From contig JAOASS010000006.1 in the NCBI GenBank assembly GCA_030158485.1, positions 1 through 64,000 on the forward strand: DNA of 64,000 nt. The letters run 5' to 3'. Shown here one piece after another: positions 24,600 through 33,093 of this stretch. The DNA comes from Pseudobdellovibrionaceae bacterium (lineage in GTDB: Bacteria > Bdellovibrionota > Bdellovibrionia > Bdellovibrionales > Bdellovibrionaceae). The position numbers and the translations under genes are program-made. The notes beneath the pieces were generated by a model. It was not told where the DNA came from. It was given only the letters and a program-made list of their open reading frames with translations, and did no database searches. Each line of letters opens with the position of its first letter. The stretch's first letter is position 1.

Positions 24600-25313
24600 T
24601 AATTAATTTATATGTTCGACTGCAGCGATGCTAGTCAGAACTCAAGCGGGTGAAAGTCCCGCCAACAGAATCGTCCAGTTACTGTTGTAACCTGGATCAA
24701 TTGGAAGCTAAAAAATTCCAATAAGCTGATCGAAAAAAAATCTGGCATGTTCGTGTCAGAATTTTGGTAAGTCGGTAGGTTGTAGCGAAAGCGAACTTCA
24801 TAAGTTCATCAGTCCGTGAACGTTCGGAACGAACAACGGGAGATTGAAGAAGAGGCCGAGCTTCTGAACAAAAGCGAAGGCTAAAATCATTGGCGAAGAA
24901 CTGGATATTTGCAGCCAATGACTTTTCTAGGGACGGGAAGACAACATGTCGAGACTGAGTTGTGATGAAAGCACGGAACCATTTTTGAGTAGTTGATGTT
25001 TCTCCGAAGTCAACAAAAGTGGTTGGACAAGTTAATGATGCCGATTGGAAACGATTGGTAGTGTTAATAAAACCAGCTACCAAGCTTGGAAATGGGGCGG
25101 ATAAGATCGGAAAGCTTCGCAAGAAGTGAGGATCTTTGGAGTAGAGCTTCTTTGGGGTTAAACTTAGGGAAGTTTTAGTGGTGGTAGTTCGTAAGCATAT
25201 CGTTTTTTGAACTGCGAAGAATAAAGTCAACTTTGATTTATTTTGTGAATGCCGGGAGAATGGCTTAAACAAAATTGACACAAAGGAATGCTTTATTTGA
25301 AATGCCAGCTCTT

Positions 25314-25346
25314 GAGCTGTTCTGGGGAAATCCCAATGGGCAGTTC
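25314..25346 (+). ncRNA. Group II intron domain V-like hairpin
   Basis: A 33-base hairpin: a 9-pair lower stem starting GAGCTG and closing CAGTTC, a two-base 3'-side bulge (AT), a four-pair upper stem (TGGG/CCCA) and a GAAA-containing loop. The AGC at positions 2-4 faces GTT with a central G-U pair, as in the catalytic triad of domain V; canonical domain V is 34 bases with the same bulge side and loop. The following hairpin lacks an obvious bulged adenosine on its 3' strand, so a normal domain VI branch site is not seen. Confidence 0.5.
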
Positions 25347-25355
25347 TTCTTTCCA

Positions 25356-25417
25356 GTGGCGGAGCCGCTAGACGAGGTTTTAAAAAATTCCGTCTAGCGC
25401 GCCACCACTCTTTTTTT
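25356..25417 (+). terminator. Intrinsic terminator of the large RNA
   Basis: GTGGCG pairs with CGCCAC and, after a four-base 5'-side bulge (GAGC), CGCTAGACG pairs with CGTCTAGCG; the structure is followed by CACTC and seven T residues at 25411-25417. A 15-pair, G+C-rich hairpin plus T run is a strong intrinsic terminator. In an intron reading this would be the position of domain VI. Confidence 0.8.
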
Positions 25418-25421
25418 CAAA

Positions 25422-25610
25422 ATGCCTAAAGGAGAAGTTATACCAATTTCAGATTTATGTTCTAAAAGCATCGTAAGCGTTGAGCGTGGAGCCCCTTTGC
25501 AATATGCAGCACAGCTTATGAAAAAAAATATAAATCTTCTGAACAGAATCTGGTGTTTTAACTCAAAAATGAAAAGAAAGACCAGCTTAACAAAAGGATT
25601 AACAGAATGA
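25422..25610 (+). pseudogene. Truncated CBS-domain gene remnant
   Basis: A 62-residue frame whose first ~37 residues (VIPISDLCSKSIVSVERGAP, then LQYAAQLMKKNI) read as the start of a CBS domain, with AAAGGAGAAG nearby. After MKKNI the sequence becomes an unrelated basic tail and ends, so the second half of the first CBS repeat and all of the second are missing. It begins four bases after the large RNA's terminator and overlaps the 3' end of the opposing DUF4010 gene. Confidence 0.55.
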
Positions 25611-26409
25611 GCATTGTAAATTGAGCAGCGCGTTTTTTTAACAACGGACTTCCAAGAATAAAAATTAAAAAAAGTTTTGATATGCATGAAGATAAAATGC
25701 AAATACTGAGTAGGTTTCCCAAGAATTGAGTGTCAAAAGAGCCTATATTATAAAGCTGAACATTTGCAATAATTGATCCATGAATTTCAAATAGTGAAAC
25801 TAAAAAAGTTAAAATCGAAATTCCATTTTGACCAAAAATATTTTGTAAAAATTTTGAAATTGCTAATATTGTGAGAATGAAAGCTGAGAGTTTTAAAATA
25901 GGCAAAACCTTGAATTCTGTCTTTTCAAGATTGAGATTTAAGTCAGACTTTCTGAGAGCTTGAATTAAAATCATAATTCCAACTGCAAATAGAGGACCTA
26001 AAAATATAATAAAAAGAGGTAATTCGATTTCGGTCGCCCCTAAAAAAAACAAAGCAAGTGCTTCAAATAGCATAGCTGCGATTGCCGATAAATAAGTGAG
26101 AATTTCAATTGAGACATGATTGCGATTTGAAGTTTGGCTTTCTCGTGCCAGTGAAGCAGTCAGAGCCGTACTTGAAATAAGACCTCCAAAAAATCCTTTC
26201 AAAATAGCCCCGCTTCTTGCGTCTAAAAGCTGATTAAGCGCCAATCCCATCACTTGAATAAAGGCGAGTGCAAATATCATCATGATAATTTTTTTGGGAT
26301 TTAGGAGATTCCAAGAGTCTATTGCTAAATTCGGAGATAGCCAAATCAGCAAAAGAAGAAAACCCAAAGTAAGGCTGGGTTTAACCCAAAGTTTAGCTTT
26401 TGGACTCAA
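25558..26409 (-). CDS. DUF4010-type multi-pass membrane protein (MgtC-family related)
   Basis: 283 residues if it starts at TTG 26409, which overlaps the VIT stop codon (TTGA); the open frame extends to 26496 inside the VIT gene but without support. Eight or so hydrophobic segments and the central GFFGGLISSTALTASLARES match the C-terminal DUF4010 domain of MgtC/SapB-like proteins. The MgtC domain normally fused in front is absent. Translational coupling to the VIT transporter suggests a joint role in metal or ion homeostasis. Confidence 0.75.
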   Translation of the reverse strand: MSPKAKLWVKPSLTLGFLLLLIWLSPNLAIDSWNLLNPKKIIMMIFALAFIQVMGLALNQLLDARSGAILKGFFGGLISSTALTASLARESQTSNRNHVSIEILTYLSAIAAMLFEALALFFLGATEIELPLFIIFLGPLFAVGIMILIQALRKSDLNLNLEKTEFKVLPILKLSAFILTILAISKFLQNIFGQNGISILTFLVSLFEIHGSIIANVQLYNIGSFDTQFLGNLLSICILSSCISKLFLIFILGSPLLKKRAAQFTMLILLILLLSWSFFSFLS

Positions 26410-27107
26410 GCAATAGTTCCAAAAAGTGAGCCTATCCCGGCAGTTAGGGCCATAGCAAGAGCTCCCCAAAAACAGACTCGAGTGGCTCCTTTCCAAATAG
26501 GTGCCCCCCCGACGCGAGCAGCCAACATCCCGAGGAGTGCTAAAAAAACAAGAGACGCAGCCGATACAAAAATTATAAGTGAGTCTGACCGAATAAATAA
26601 AACCATCAACAATGGTAAAGCGGCACCCACTGAAAATGCAGCTGCAGAAGTCAACGCAGCCTGTACCGGGCGAGCGCTGAGAGCTTGGGTAATCCCAAGC
26701 TCGTCACGAGCATGGGTCCCGAGGGCATCATGTGCCATCAGCTGCTTTGCGACTTCGGAGGCCAGTGTTGGGTTGAGCCCTCTGGTGACATAAATTTGAG
26801 CTAGTTCAGCGTGTTCAAATTCTGGATTGGAAGCGAGTTCTGCTGATTCCCGCGCTAAGTCAGCACTTTCGGTATCGGCTTGTGAACTGACTGATACATA
26901 TTCGCCTGCAGCCATCGACATTGCACCTGCAACTAGGCCCGCAACGCCAGTTAGTATAATATTTTCGTGAGAAGTTTGAGCGGCAGCAACTCCCACTATC
27001 AAACTAGCTGTGGAAACAATTCCATCGTTGGCGCCTAAGACAGCAGCTCTGAGCCAGCTAATATGTTCGGACTTGTGTGATTCCGCAGGCATTTGGAGTG
27101 GGCTCAT
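26406..27107 (-). CDS. VIT/CCC1-family iron/manganese transporter
   Basis: 233 residues. LRAAVLGANDGIVSTASLIVG is the family signature (first 20 residues shown here as LRAAVLGANDGIVST), followed by GAMSMAAGEYVSVSSQ and a cytosolic loop rich in Glu (about residues 85-140), then three C-terminal membrane segments. Homologues move Fe(II)/Mn(II) out of the cytosol. It overlaps the DUF4010 gene by 4 bases. Codon use is richer in G/C than its neighbours, which may hint at a separate origin. Confidence 0.9.
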   Translation of the reverse strand: MSPLQMPAESHKSEHISWLRAAVLGANDGIVSTASLIVGVAAAQTSHENIILTGVAGLVAGAMSMAAGEYVSVSSQADTESADLARESAELASNPEFEHAELAQIYVTRGLNPTLASEVAKQLMAHDALGTHARDELGITQALSARPVQAALTSAAAFSVGAALPLLMVLFIRSDSLIIFVSAASLVFLALLGMLAARVGGAPIWKGATRVCFWGALAMALTAGIGSLFGTIA

Positions 27108-27302
27108 TTTTGAATTTCCCGATTCTGAAGTTGGACAAATGAAATTGATATCTGCTGAACTAATAAATAAGTCAAATTAAAGGCATGAGGCAAATAGTTT
27201 ACGTGGTATTTATAAGGCCGTATAGATAAACTGCCATTTATCAGCATTGTTAAGGCAAGTTGCTCAAGTTCAGTCATTTGTTTTAGCAGGGGAGTTAGCC
27301 GT

Positions 27303-30005
27303 ATGAAACAAAATTGGCACAGTTTTTCATCTCATGAGGTAGTTGAAAAACTGGGGACAAGTGTGACAACTGGTTTGACTGAAGTTGAAGCTCAGGCAAG
27401 GTTAAAAAAATTCGGATCGAACAGTTTACCAGAGAACAAGCGTCGCTCTTTTTTGAAAATTTTTATTCATCAATTCCAAAGTCCACTTATTTATTTACTT
27501 GTCATCGCGGCTGGTATTGCCTTCGCGATAGGTGATAGGAAAGATGCAATTGTTATCATTGTTGTTGTCATATTAAATGCTCTTGTGGGCTCGATTCATG
27601 AGGGCCGTGCTGAGCAATCCCTTTTATCACTACGAAAACTTTCTAAGAAAAAAGCTCGGATACTGAGAGACGGTGCCGAAAGTGAAATCGAAGCGAGCCA
27701 AGTCGTACCTGGTGACATTATTTTTATCAGTGGCGGTGACGCGATTCCTGCTGATGCAAGGATTATTGAAGCGACTTCTTTGTCTGTTGCCGAAGCGTCT
27801 TTGACGGGCGAATCCGTGCCAGTTTTTAAATCGACAAATTCTGTTTCCGAAAAGGCTCAATTAGCCGATCGCCAAAATATGATTTTTGCTGGAACTTATG
27901 TGACATCGGGCAGGGCCGTTGGCATCGTGACCTCAACAGGGGTTCAGAATGAAATAGGCAAAATTGCGGGCCTGACTGCGGGCGCGGTACAACAAAAAAC
28001 TCAACTGGAAATTCGGATTCAAGAGTTTGGCCGATACGTTGTGTTGGTATCTATTGCTGTTTTTATTCTTGTAATTGTAATCGGTTTTTTGCGTGGAATT
28101 CCTTTCTATGAAATTTTTATGCTCGCTATGAGTCAACTTGTATCGTTGGTTCCTGAGGGGCTACCAGTCGCTATGACTATTGCTCTGGCCGTTGGTGTGC
28201 AGAGGATGGCTCGTCGAGGCACTATCGTAAGACGTCTTTCTGCTGTTGAGACACTTGGTTCGACCACTGTGATTTGTACTGATAAAACAGGCACTCTGAC
28301 AAAGAATGAAATGACAGTGACATCTCTATTTCTTCCTGCTGGAAAGCGAACCCTTCAGGTTTCTGGAATAGGCTACAATCCCCAAGGTGATTTGATTGAA
28401 AAAAATGAAATTATCAAAGGTTCGACGAGTGGTCTATTGCTGAAACTGGCAGAGGCTATTGTGTTATGTAATGATTCTCAACTTTTGCCACCTGATGAAT
28501 CTTGTTTGAATTGGCAAGTTATAGGCGACCCAACAGAAGCGGCACTTCTAACTATGGCTCTAAAAATTGGGGTTGCTCCGGACGTTTTAAAAAAAACATA
28601 TCTTCGAAAGGCTGAGATACCATTCGATTCACAAACAAAAATGATGGCGACACAGCATGAAATTAAGGGCGAACAAGTTGTTTACATTAAAGGGGCTCCT
28701 GAAGCTCTTCTCGAGATTTGTGGATCAATTTACACAGAGAACGGCCAAAGCGAAATTACGTTAAGCGTGGATATGATGAATGAAGTGAATCAAGCTGCAA
28801 AAAAAATGGCTGATTCCGCGCTACGAGTTTTAGCTGTTGGATTTGTACATAAAGGCAATATCGACGGAGCAAAAGGATTTTTACCATATGCAGGTAAAGT
28901 GACTTTAATTGGACTGATTGGTGAACTGGATCCCCCCAGAATAGAAGTTGCGTCAGCAGTTCAGGAGTGTCGTGCGGCGGGAATAAGGCCCGTTATGGTG
29001 ACTGGTGACCATAAAGCGACTGGCGTTGCTATCGCTAGAACGCTCGGGATTAGTCAAAAAAATGATATTGCAATAGACGGTCTGGAGCTTGATGAAATGT
29101 CTGAACAGACTTTGATAAGCAAACTGGATTCAATCAGTGTTTTTGCCCGAGTACATCCAGCACAAAAACTAAGAATTATTCAAGCATTGCAGAAAAAAGG
29201 TGAAGTGGTTGCAATGACCGGCGACGGTGTGAACGATGCTCCCGCATTGGTTAGTGCTAATGTGGGCGTGGCGATGGGAATTACTGGAACTGAAGTGGCA
29301 AAGGAAGCTGCAAAAATTGTTATCACGGATGATAATTTTTCAACTATAGTAGCTGCGGTTTCAGAGGGAAGATTGGTTTATCAGAATATAAAAAAGCTGA
29401 TTCTATTTCTGTTTATCACATCAGTTGATGAAGTCATTGTGTTATTTTTAGCTCTTATCACGGGCTATCCACCACCACTTGCGGCTGTGCAGATTCTTTG
29501 GATCAATCTTGTTTCAGAAGGCGCTTTAACTGTGAACCTGATTATGGAACCTCCAGAAGGTGATGAAATGAAGCGTCCCCCGGTTCCAGCAAATCAGTCT
29601 TTATTTGATCGAACACTACTTCTGAGGATGCCATTAATGGTGATAGCCTCAGTGGTGTCGACTTTTGGATGGTTTATTTATAGATCCTTGTTGGGACTTT
29701 CTGTTGAGCAAGTGCAGACAGAAACTTTTACAGTCCTTGTTCTAAGTCAATGGTTCAATGTTTTGAATTGTCGTTCCGCAACTCAATCCATATTTTCTGG
29801 GAACGTTCTCAAAAATCCTTGGTTGTTAAGTGGGCTGATTGTGGGCAATCTTTTGCATTTACTTGTAATTTATTGGCCGCCCCTATCACGTTTTTTTCAC
29901 ACAGTACCAATCGAACCAAAAGAGTTTTTTGTCATTGGAATCATTGCTAGCCTGGTTCTTTGGGTGGAAGAACTTAGAAAGTTATATGTAAGGAGAAAGC
30001 TTTAA
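27303..30005 (+). CDS. P2-type cation-transporting ATPase
   Basis: 900 residues, full length. N-terminal cation ATPase domain, actuator loop TGES (168-171), membrane motif PEGLP (284-288), phosphorylation motif DKTGTLT (327-333), KGAPE, TGDHKATGVAIAR and GDGVNDAPAL. PEGLP and the overall layout point to the PacL/SERCA-like P2A or related group, moving Ca2+ or Mn2+ out of the cytosol, but Mg2+ or other cations cannot be excluded. AGGGGAGTTAGCC precedes the ATG. Divergent from the VIT gene across a 195-base spacer. Confidence 0.92.
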   Translation: MKQNWHSFSSHEVVEKLGTSVTTGLTEVEAQARLKKFGSNSLPENKRRSFLKIFIHQFQSPLIYLLVIAAGIAFAIGDRKDAIVIIVVVILNALVGSIHEGRAEQSLLSLRKLSKKKARILRDGAESEIEASQVVPGDIIFISGGDAIPADARIIEATSLSVAEASLTGESVPVFKSTNSVSEKAQLADRQNMIFAGTYVTSGRAVGIVTSTGVQNEIGKIAGLTAGAVQQKTQLEIRIQEFGRYVVLVSIAVFILVIVIGFLRGIPFYEIFMLAMSQLVSLVPEGLPVAMTIALAVGVQRMARRGTIVRRLSAVETLGSTTVICTDKTGTLTKNEMTVTSLFLPAGKRTLQVSGIGYNPQGDLIEKNEIIKGSTSGLLLKLAEAIVLCNDSQLLPPDESCLNWQVIGDPTEAALLTMALKIGVAPDVLKKTYLRKAEIPFDSQTKMMATQHEIKGEQVVYIKGAPEALLEICGSIYTENGQSEITLSVDMMNEVNQAAKKMADSALRVLAVGFVHKGNIDGAKGFLPYAGKVTLIGLIGELDPPRIEVASAVQECRAAGIRPVMVTGDHKATGVAIARTLGISQKNDIAIDGLELDEMSEQTLISKLDSISVFARVHPAQKLRIIQALQKKGEVVAMTGDGVNDAPALVSANVGVAMGITGTEVAKEAAKIVITDDNFSTIVAAVSEGRLVYQNIKKLILFLFITSVDEVIVLFLALITGYPPPLAAVQILWINLVSEGALTVNLIMEPPEGDEMKRPPVPANQSLFDRTLLLRMPLMVIASVVSTFGWFIYRSLLGLSVEQVQTETFTVLVLSQWFNVLNCRSATQSIFSGNVLKNPWLLSGLIVGNLLHLLVIYWPPLSRFFHTVPIEPKEFFVIGIIASLVLWVEELRKLYVRRKL

Positions 30006-30012
30006 TTAAAGT

Positions 30013-30861
30013 TTATCTTAAGTGCTTTTTAAGAGAGGCGTTCGTTAGTGGCAGCAGACAAAGTGTAAGACTTACAAGAACAGCAAATGTAAAATACAAA
30101 GTCATCCAGGGTATTTCTGTTTTCCAATCACTGATATTGTAAGTCACATGCCATCGGGTGAGGAGATCATTCATTCCGCTCCAAAAGCCTAAATAAGATT
30201 TATTTGTAATTGTGTCAGCTTGAAAGCGAGTCAAATACATTGGAACATCAACAGTGAACATAAAAGCGACATAGAGAAGAGCTCCAATAAAACAAAATCC
30301 CGCAGTTAATCGCATCGGTCCTTTGAGCTTAAACCAAAGCTTTAAAATCGCGATAGCGATTCCAGCATAAGTTAGTCCCCAAAGAGATTCTTCGATGCTG
30401 TTGCCTAAATAGTTCGTCGTAATAACGGCATACCAGGAAAAGACTTCTGCTGCCAAAATAGAATACAGAATGATCTGAGAGAGCTTCTGAATAAAGCGGT
30501 CATTTGTGGCAGTTCCAAACAATCCCAGAATAATTGACCATTGTGCGATAAAAGCTAACTCTGCGACAGTCGCAACGGATCGTCCGACAAAAACGCTGGA
30601 AATCCATGAATCAAAAAGACAAATTCTTTGAACATCAGCTCTTGGTAGAAATGACCTGAAAGCACAGCCAAAAACATAAAATGCGGAAAACCAAATAATA
30701 CTTCGAGGGTTTTGTTGAAAGCTGAAAACACTTCGCAAGCTGACGCCAGAAAAGCGGTAATATCGCAGCCAAAACCAAATGCAAATATTAATTAAACTAG
30801 CCGCACTTAAAAAAATCCACCAGATAGCGACTGGGTTATTCCATTGTAGCCAATCAAACAT
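30013..30861 (-). CDS. Multi-pass membrane protein, unknown function
   Basis: 282 residues from ATG 30861, chosen because AGAGGTCAGC lies directly upstream; the longer frame opens at 30903. About eight hydrophobic segments with many Trp and Phe. No family recognised. Convergent with the ATPase (7 bases between stops) and divergent from the dioxygenase gene. Confidence 0.65.
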   Translation of the reverse strand: MFDWLQWNNPVAIWWIFLSAASLINICIWFWLRYYRFSGVSLRSVFSFQQNPRSIIWFSAFYVFGCAFRSFLPRADVQRICLFDSWISSVFVGRSVATVAELAFIAQWSIILGLFGTATNDRFIQKLSQIILYSILAAEVFSWYAVITTNYLGNSIEESLWGLTYAGIAIAILKLWFKLKGPMRLTAGFCFIGALLYVAFMFTVDVPMYLTRFQADTITNKSYLGFWSGMNDLLTRWHVTYNISDWKTEIPWMTLYFTFAVLVSLTLCLLPLTNASLKKHLR

Positions 30862-31034
30862 GCTGACCTCTAACATAAAATATCTTCGAAGAATGATCTT
30901 CATGAATTACCATTGAATTGTGTATTCGATCAATAAAAGCTTTGATTACAAAAGATTTTATCCTAACATGGAATGCAGATCTTGAGGTAGGTCGAGTTCT
31001 ACCGGCGGCCCTTCACTTCTGCGGAAGGTTTGGT

Positions 31035-31865
31035 ATGACTCAAAATGTAAATCAAAACGAAGCTGTAAGTAGTCGAATGCCTATTCTTTTTGTGGGACAT
31101 GGATCGCCGATGAATGCGATCGATAAAAACCCTTATACTTTCATGCTGACAAGTTTGGCTCGAAAAATTCCAAAACCGAAAGCGATACTCGTGATATCAG
31201 CTCACTGGCTGACCGAAGGGACTTGGGTTCTGGGAATGGAAAAACCAAAGACCATTCACGATTTTTATGGCTTTCCACAAGAGCTATTTGATGTTCAATA
31301 TCCTGCGCTTGGCAGCCCCGAAACAGCAAAGCTTATTGAAAGCACCATCGTTGATCCCAGAATTAATAATGATCTCGAGATGTGGGGATTGGATCATGGA
31401 ACTTGGTCGGTATTGAGACATATGTATCCTCTAGCCGATGTGCCTGTTCTTCAGATGAGTCTTTATATGGCTCGGTCTCCTGAATACCATTTCAACATTG
31501 GGCAGCAGCTCTTAACTTTACGTGATCAAGGTGTATTGATTGTTGGAAGTGGAAACCTTGTTCATAATTTGCGTCAGATGGATTGGGTGACTCATGCAAA
31601 ACCACATGATTGGGCTATCGAATTTGATGCTTGGCTTAAATCAAAAATAGAGGCTCGTGATTTTTCAGCTTTGATAAAAGATTTCCATAAAACTGAAGCT
31701 GGCAAACTGAGTATTCCGACGATGGATCATTTTTTGCCTGTTCACTATATAATCGGAGCGGCTGATTTAAATGATGAACTTCGCGTTGAATTTGAAGAGG
31801 TTCATAATGCAGCGATTTCGATGAGAACTTTTGGTTTTTGGCCGAAAGAGCTCAGTTACTTTTGA
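31035..31865 (+). CDS. ygiD: DODA-type extradiol ring-cleavage dioxygenase (YgiD-like)
   Basis: 277 residues from ATG 31035, preceded by GGAAGGT; the longer frame from 30918 adds an unlikely extension. Family motifs PILFVGHGSPMNA, LVISAHW, LDHGTWSVL and the late HFLPVHYIIGA are present, supplying the His ligands of a mononuclear Fe(II)/Zn(II) site. Class III extradiol dioxygenases of this branch cleave 3,4-dihydroxyphenyl compounds such as DOPA. Natural substrate unknown. Confidence 0.88.
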   Translation: MTQNVNQNEAVSSRMPILFVGHGSPMNAIDKNPYTFMLTSLARKIPKPKAILVISAHWLTEGTWVLGMEKPKTIHDFYGFPQELFDVQYPALGSPETAKLIESTIVDPRINNDLEMWGLDHGTWSVLRHMYPLADVPVLQMSLYMARSPEYHFNIGQQLLTLRDQGVLIVGSGNLVHNLRQMDWVTHAKPHDWAIEFDAWLKSKIEARDFSALIKDFHKTEAGKLSIPTMDHFLPVHYIIGAADLNDELRVEFEEVHNAAISMRTFGFWPKELSYF

Positions 31866-31892
31866 AACATCAAGCGATTCGGGGGTTTATTT

Positions 31893-32522
31893 TTACCTCT
31901 TGTTAAGACCATTCACCAGAATGTGAGCTACTTTTTCCGCAATTTCATTTGAATTCACAATCACGCCATCGGGAAGTGGTGCTAGATTTCCATTTACAGC
32001 TAGTATAGCCAGGCCGTGAACCAAAGACCAAGCTGCAATTGAAAGGTCTTGTACGGAGTCATCGCGGAACTTTCCAACAAGCTTGTTGCTTTCGACACAA
32101 TTTTTTAAAGAAAGAAATGTTTGTGAGCCGACGCTGATCATTTCCGGATGTTTATCATCGATTTTTAAATCTGGATGGAACATGATTTTAAAATGAATCG
32201 GATTTTCGATCGCAAATTTCACGTAGGCTACGCCAAGTGAAACAATGTCAGAAGCTTCTTTTTCTAAAATAGTCATAAAAGATTGATTCAATCTCAAGAA
32301 TCCATCATGTGCGATTTCAAATAAGATCTCTTTTTTAGACGAAAAGTGTCGATATGCTGCCGCGTGGCTTACGCCCATCTTTTCGGCTAAATCGCGCAAA
32401 GAGAATTCTATTTCTCCGGATTTTTTAATCGCTGAAATAGCAGCCCGAATGAGAGCTTTTTTTAAGTCGCCGTGACGATACAAGTCTTTGGCTTTCTTTT
32501 GAGGTTTCAATTCTTTGGCCAT
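31893..32522 (-). CDS. TetR-family transcriptional regulator
   Basis: About 209 residues from ATG 32522; ATGs at 32537 and 32579 are alternatives, the last lying inside a likely operator. The N-terminal helix-turn-helix is LRDLAEKMGVSHAAAYRHFSSKKEILFEI, given here in part as VSHAAAYRHFSSKKEIL. A C-terminal ligand-binding domain follows with the TetR_C-33-like VKFAIENPIHFKIMFHP. Divergent from the ABA4-like gene; a 17-base dyad at 32571-32587 is the likely operator. Confidence 0.9.
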   Translation of the reverse strand: MAKELKPQKKAKDLYRHGDLKKALIRAAISAIKKSGEIEFSLRDLAEKMGVSHAAAYRHFSSKKEILFEIAHDGFLRLNQSFMTILEKEASDIVSLGVAYVKFAIENPIHFKIMFHPDLKIDDKHPEMISVGSQTFLSLKNCVESNKLVGKFRDDSVQDLSIAAWSLVHGLAILAVNGNLAPLPDGVIVNSNEIAEKVAHILVNGLNKR

Positions 32523-32570
32523 ATCAAAAGAGTACATCTTTTTAAATTTGTTGCCAACGGAAACATTGAA

Positions 32571-32587
32571 TGTTACCATTGGTCACA
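32571..32587. promoter_or_regulatory. Candidate TetR operator
   Basis: TGTTACCATTGGTCACA, an inverted repeat (TGTTACC / GGTCACA, 6 of 7 pairs) between the TetR gene and the divergent membrane genes. Position and symmetry fit a TetR-type site controlling both directions. Confidence 0.5.
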
Positions 32588-32643
32588 ATACGAATAAGAA
32601 AATCCGAAGTCTTTTATTGATGCTTTTTGGGAAAGGAATCGAA

Positions 32644-33093
32644 TTGGAAACTATTTTAACACCTTCAAACTTATTTAAAGTTGCGAATTTTATCGCACTC
32701 GGATCATGGTTTCTTCTTATTTTTTTTCCAAACTGGATCCTGACAAAAATGCTAGTTCGCTCTTCTTATGTGTCGTTGCTGTTAGCGTTCGGATATTGGT
32801 TGTCTTTGATCACAATGGCAGTTGTCGCTATTCCAAAGGGCGCAGGATTTCAAACTATTGAAGGTGTTAGGCAGTTGTTTACAAGTGAATGGGGTTTGCT
32901 TGCGGGATGGATTCATTACCTCGCTTTCGATTTGCTCATTGGAACTGCGGTACTCAGTCGTCTTGAGCAACGCAGTCTTGTTATTAGAGCCTTCTGTCTT
33001 TTCATGATTTTTATGCTTGGCCCAGTTGGGTGGAGTTTATCAAAGCTATTTAGTAAAAGAGAAAAAAATGATATCGGCATGGCTTCAATTTAA
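32644..33093 (+). CDS. ABA4-like (DUF4281) membrane protein
   Basis: 149 residues from TTG 32644, which has AAAGGA six bases upstream; ATG 32620 is the other choice. Four hydrophobic segments and the family motif EWGLLAGWIHYLAFDLLIG, with GPVGWSL near the end. Plant ABA4 acts in carotenoid (neoxanthin) metabolism; bacterial members are uncharacterised. Likely target of the divergent TetR regulator and overlaps the next membrane gene by 26 bases. Confidence 0.75.
   Translation: METILTPSNLFKVANFIALGSWFLLIFFPNWILTKMLVRSSYVSLLLAFGYWLSLITMAVVAIPKGAGFQTIEGVRQLFTSEWGLLAGWIHYLAFDLLIGTAVLSRLEQRSLVIRAFCLFMIFMLGPVGWSLSKLFSKREKNDIGMASI

Larger units (their letters stand above)
24610..25417 (+). ncRNA. 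Large structured non-coding RNA, possibly group II intron-derived
   Basis: About 800 bases with no credible protein frame on either strand, bounded by a near-consensus sigma-54 promoter and an intrinsic terminator. Clear hairpins include GCGGGTGAAAGTCCCGC (24646-24662), the CCAG...CTGG arm at 24675-24695, ATTGGAA...TTCCAAT around 24700-24722 and GTAGCGAAAGCGAAC near 24782. GNRA-like loops are common. Near the 3' end, 25314-25346 has the architecture of group II intron domain V. The 5' end GTTCGACT (24614) loosely resembles the group II start GTGYGAC. No intron-encoded reverse transcriptase remains. It could instead be a different large RNA family. Confidence 0.6.

Noticed and set aside
24697-25281. 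194-residue minus-strand frame inside the large RNA region
   Set aside because: Ser/Thr/Arg-rich low-order product with no domain; it is the complement of the structured RNA and has no ribosome site or family resemblance.
26410-26496. Upstream extension of the DUF4010 frame inside the VIT gene
   Set aside because: It reads as a shadow of the VIT C-terminus; the TTG at 26409 overlapping the VIT stop is a more plausible start.
27204-27219. GG-N10-GC match (TGGTATTTATAAGGCC) before the P-type ATPase gene
   Set aside because: The -12 reads AGGC rather than TTGC, and no enhancer dyad is found at the expected distance (best 9 of 19), so chance is likely.
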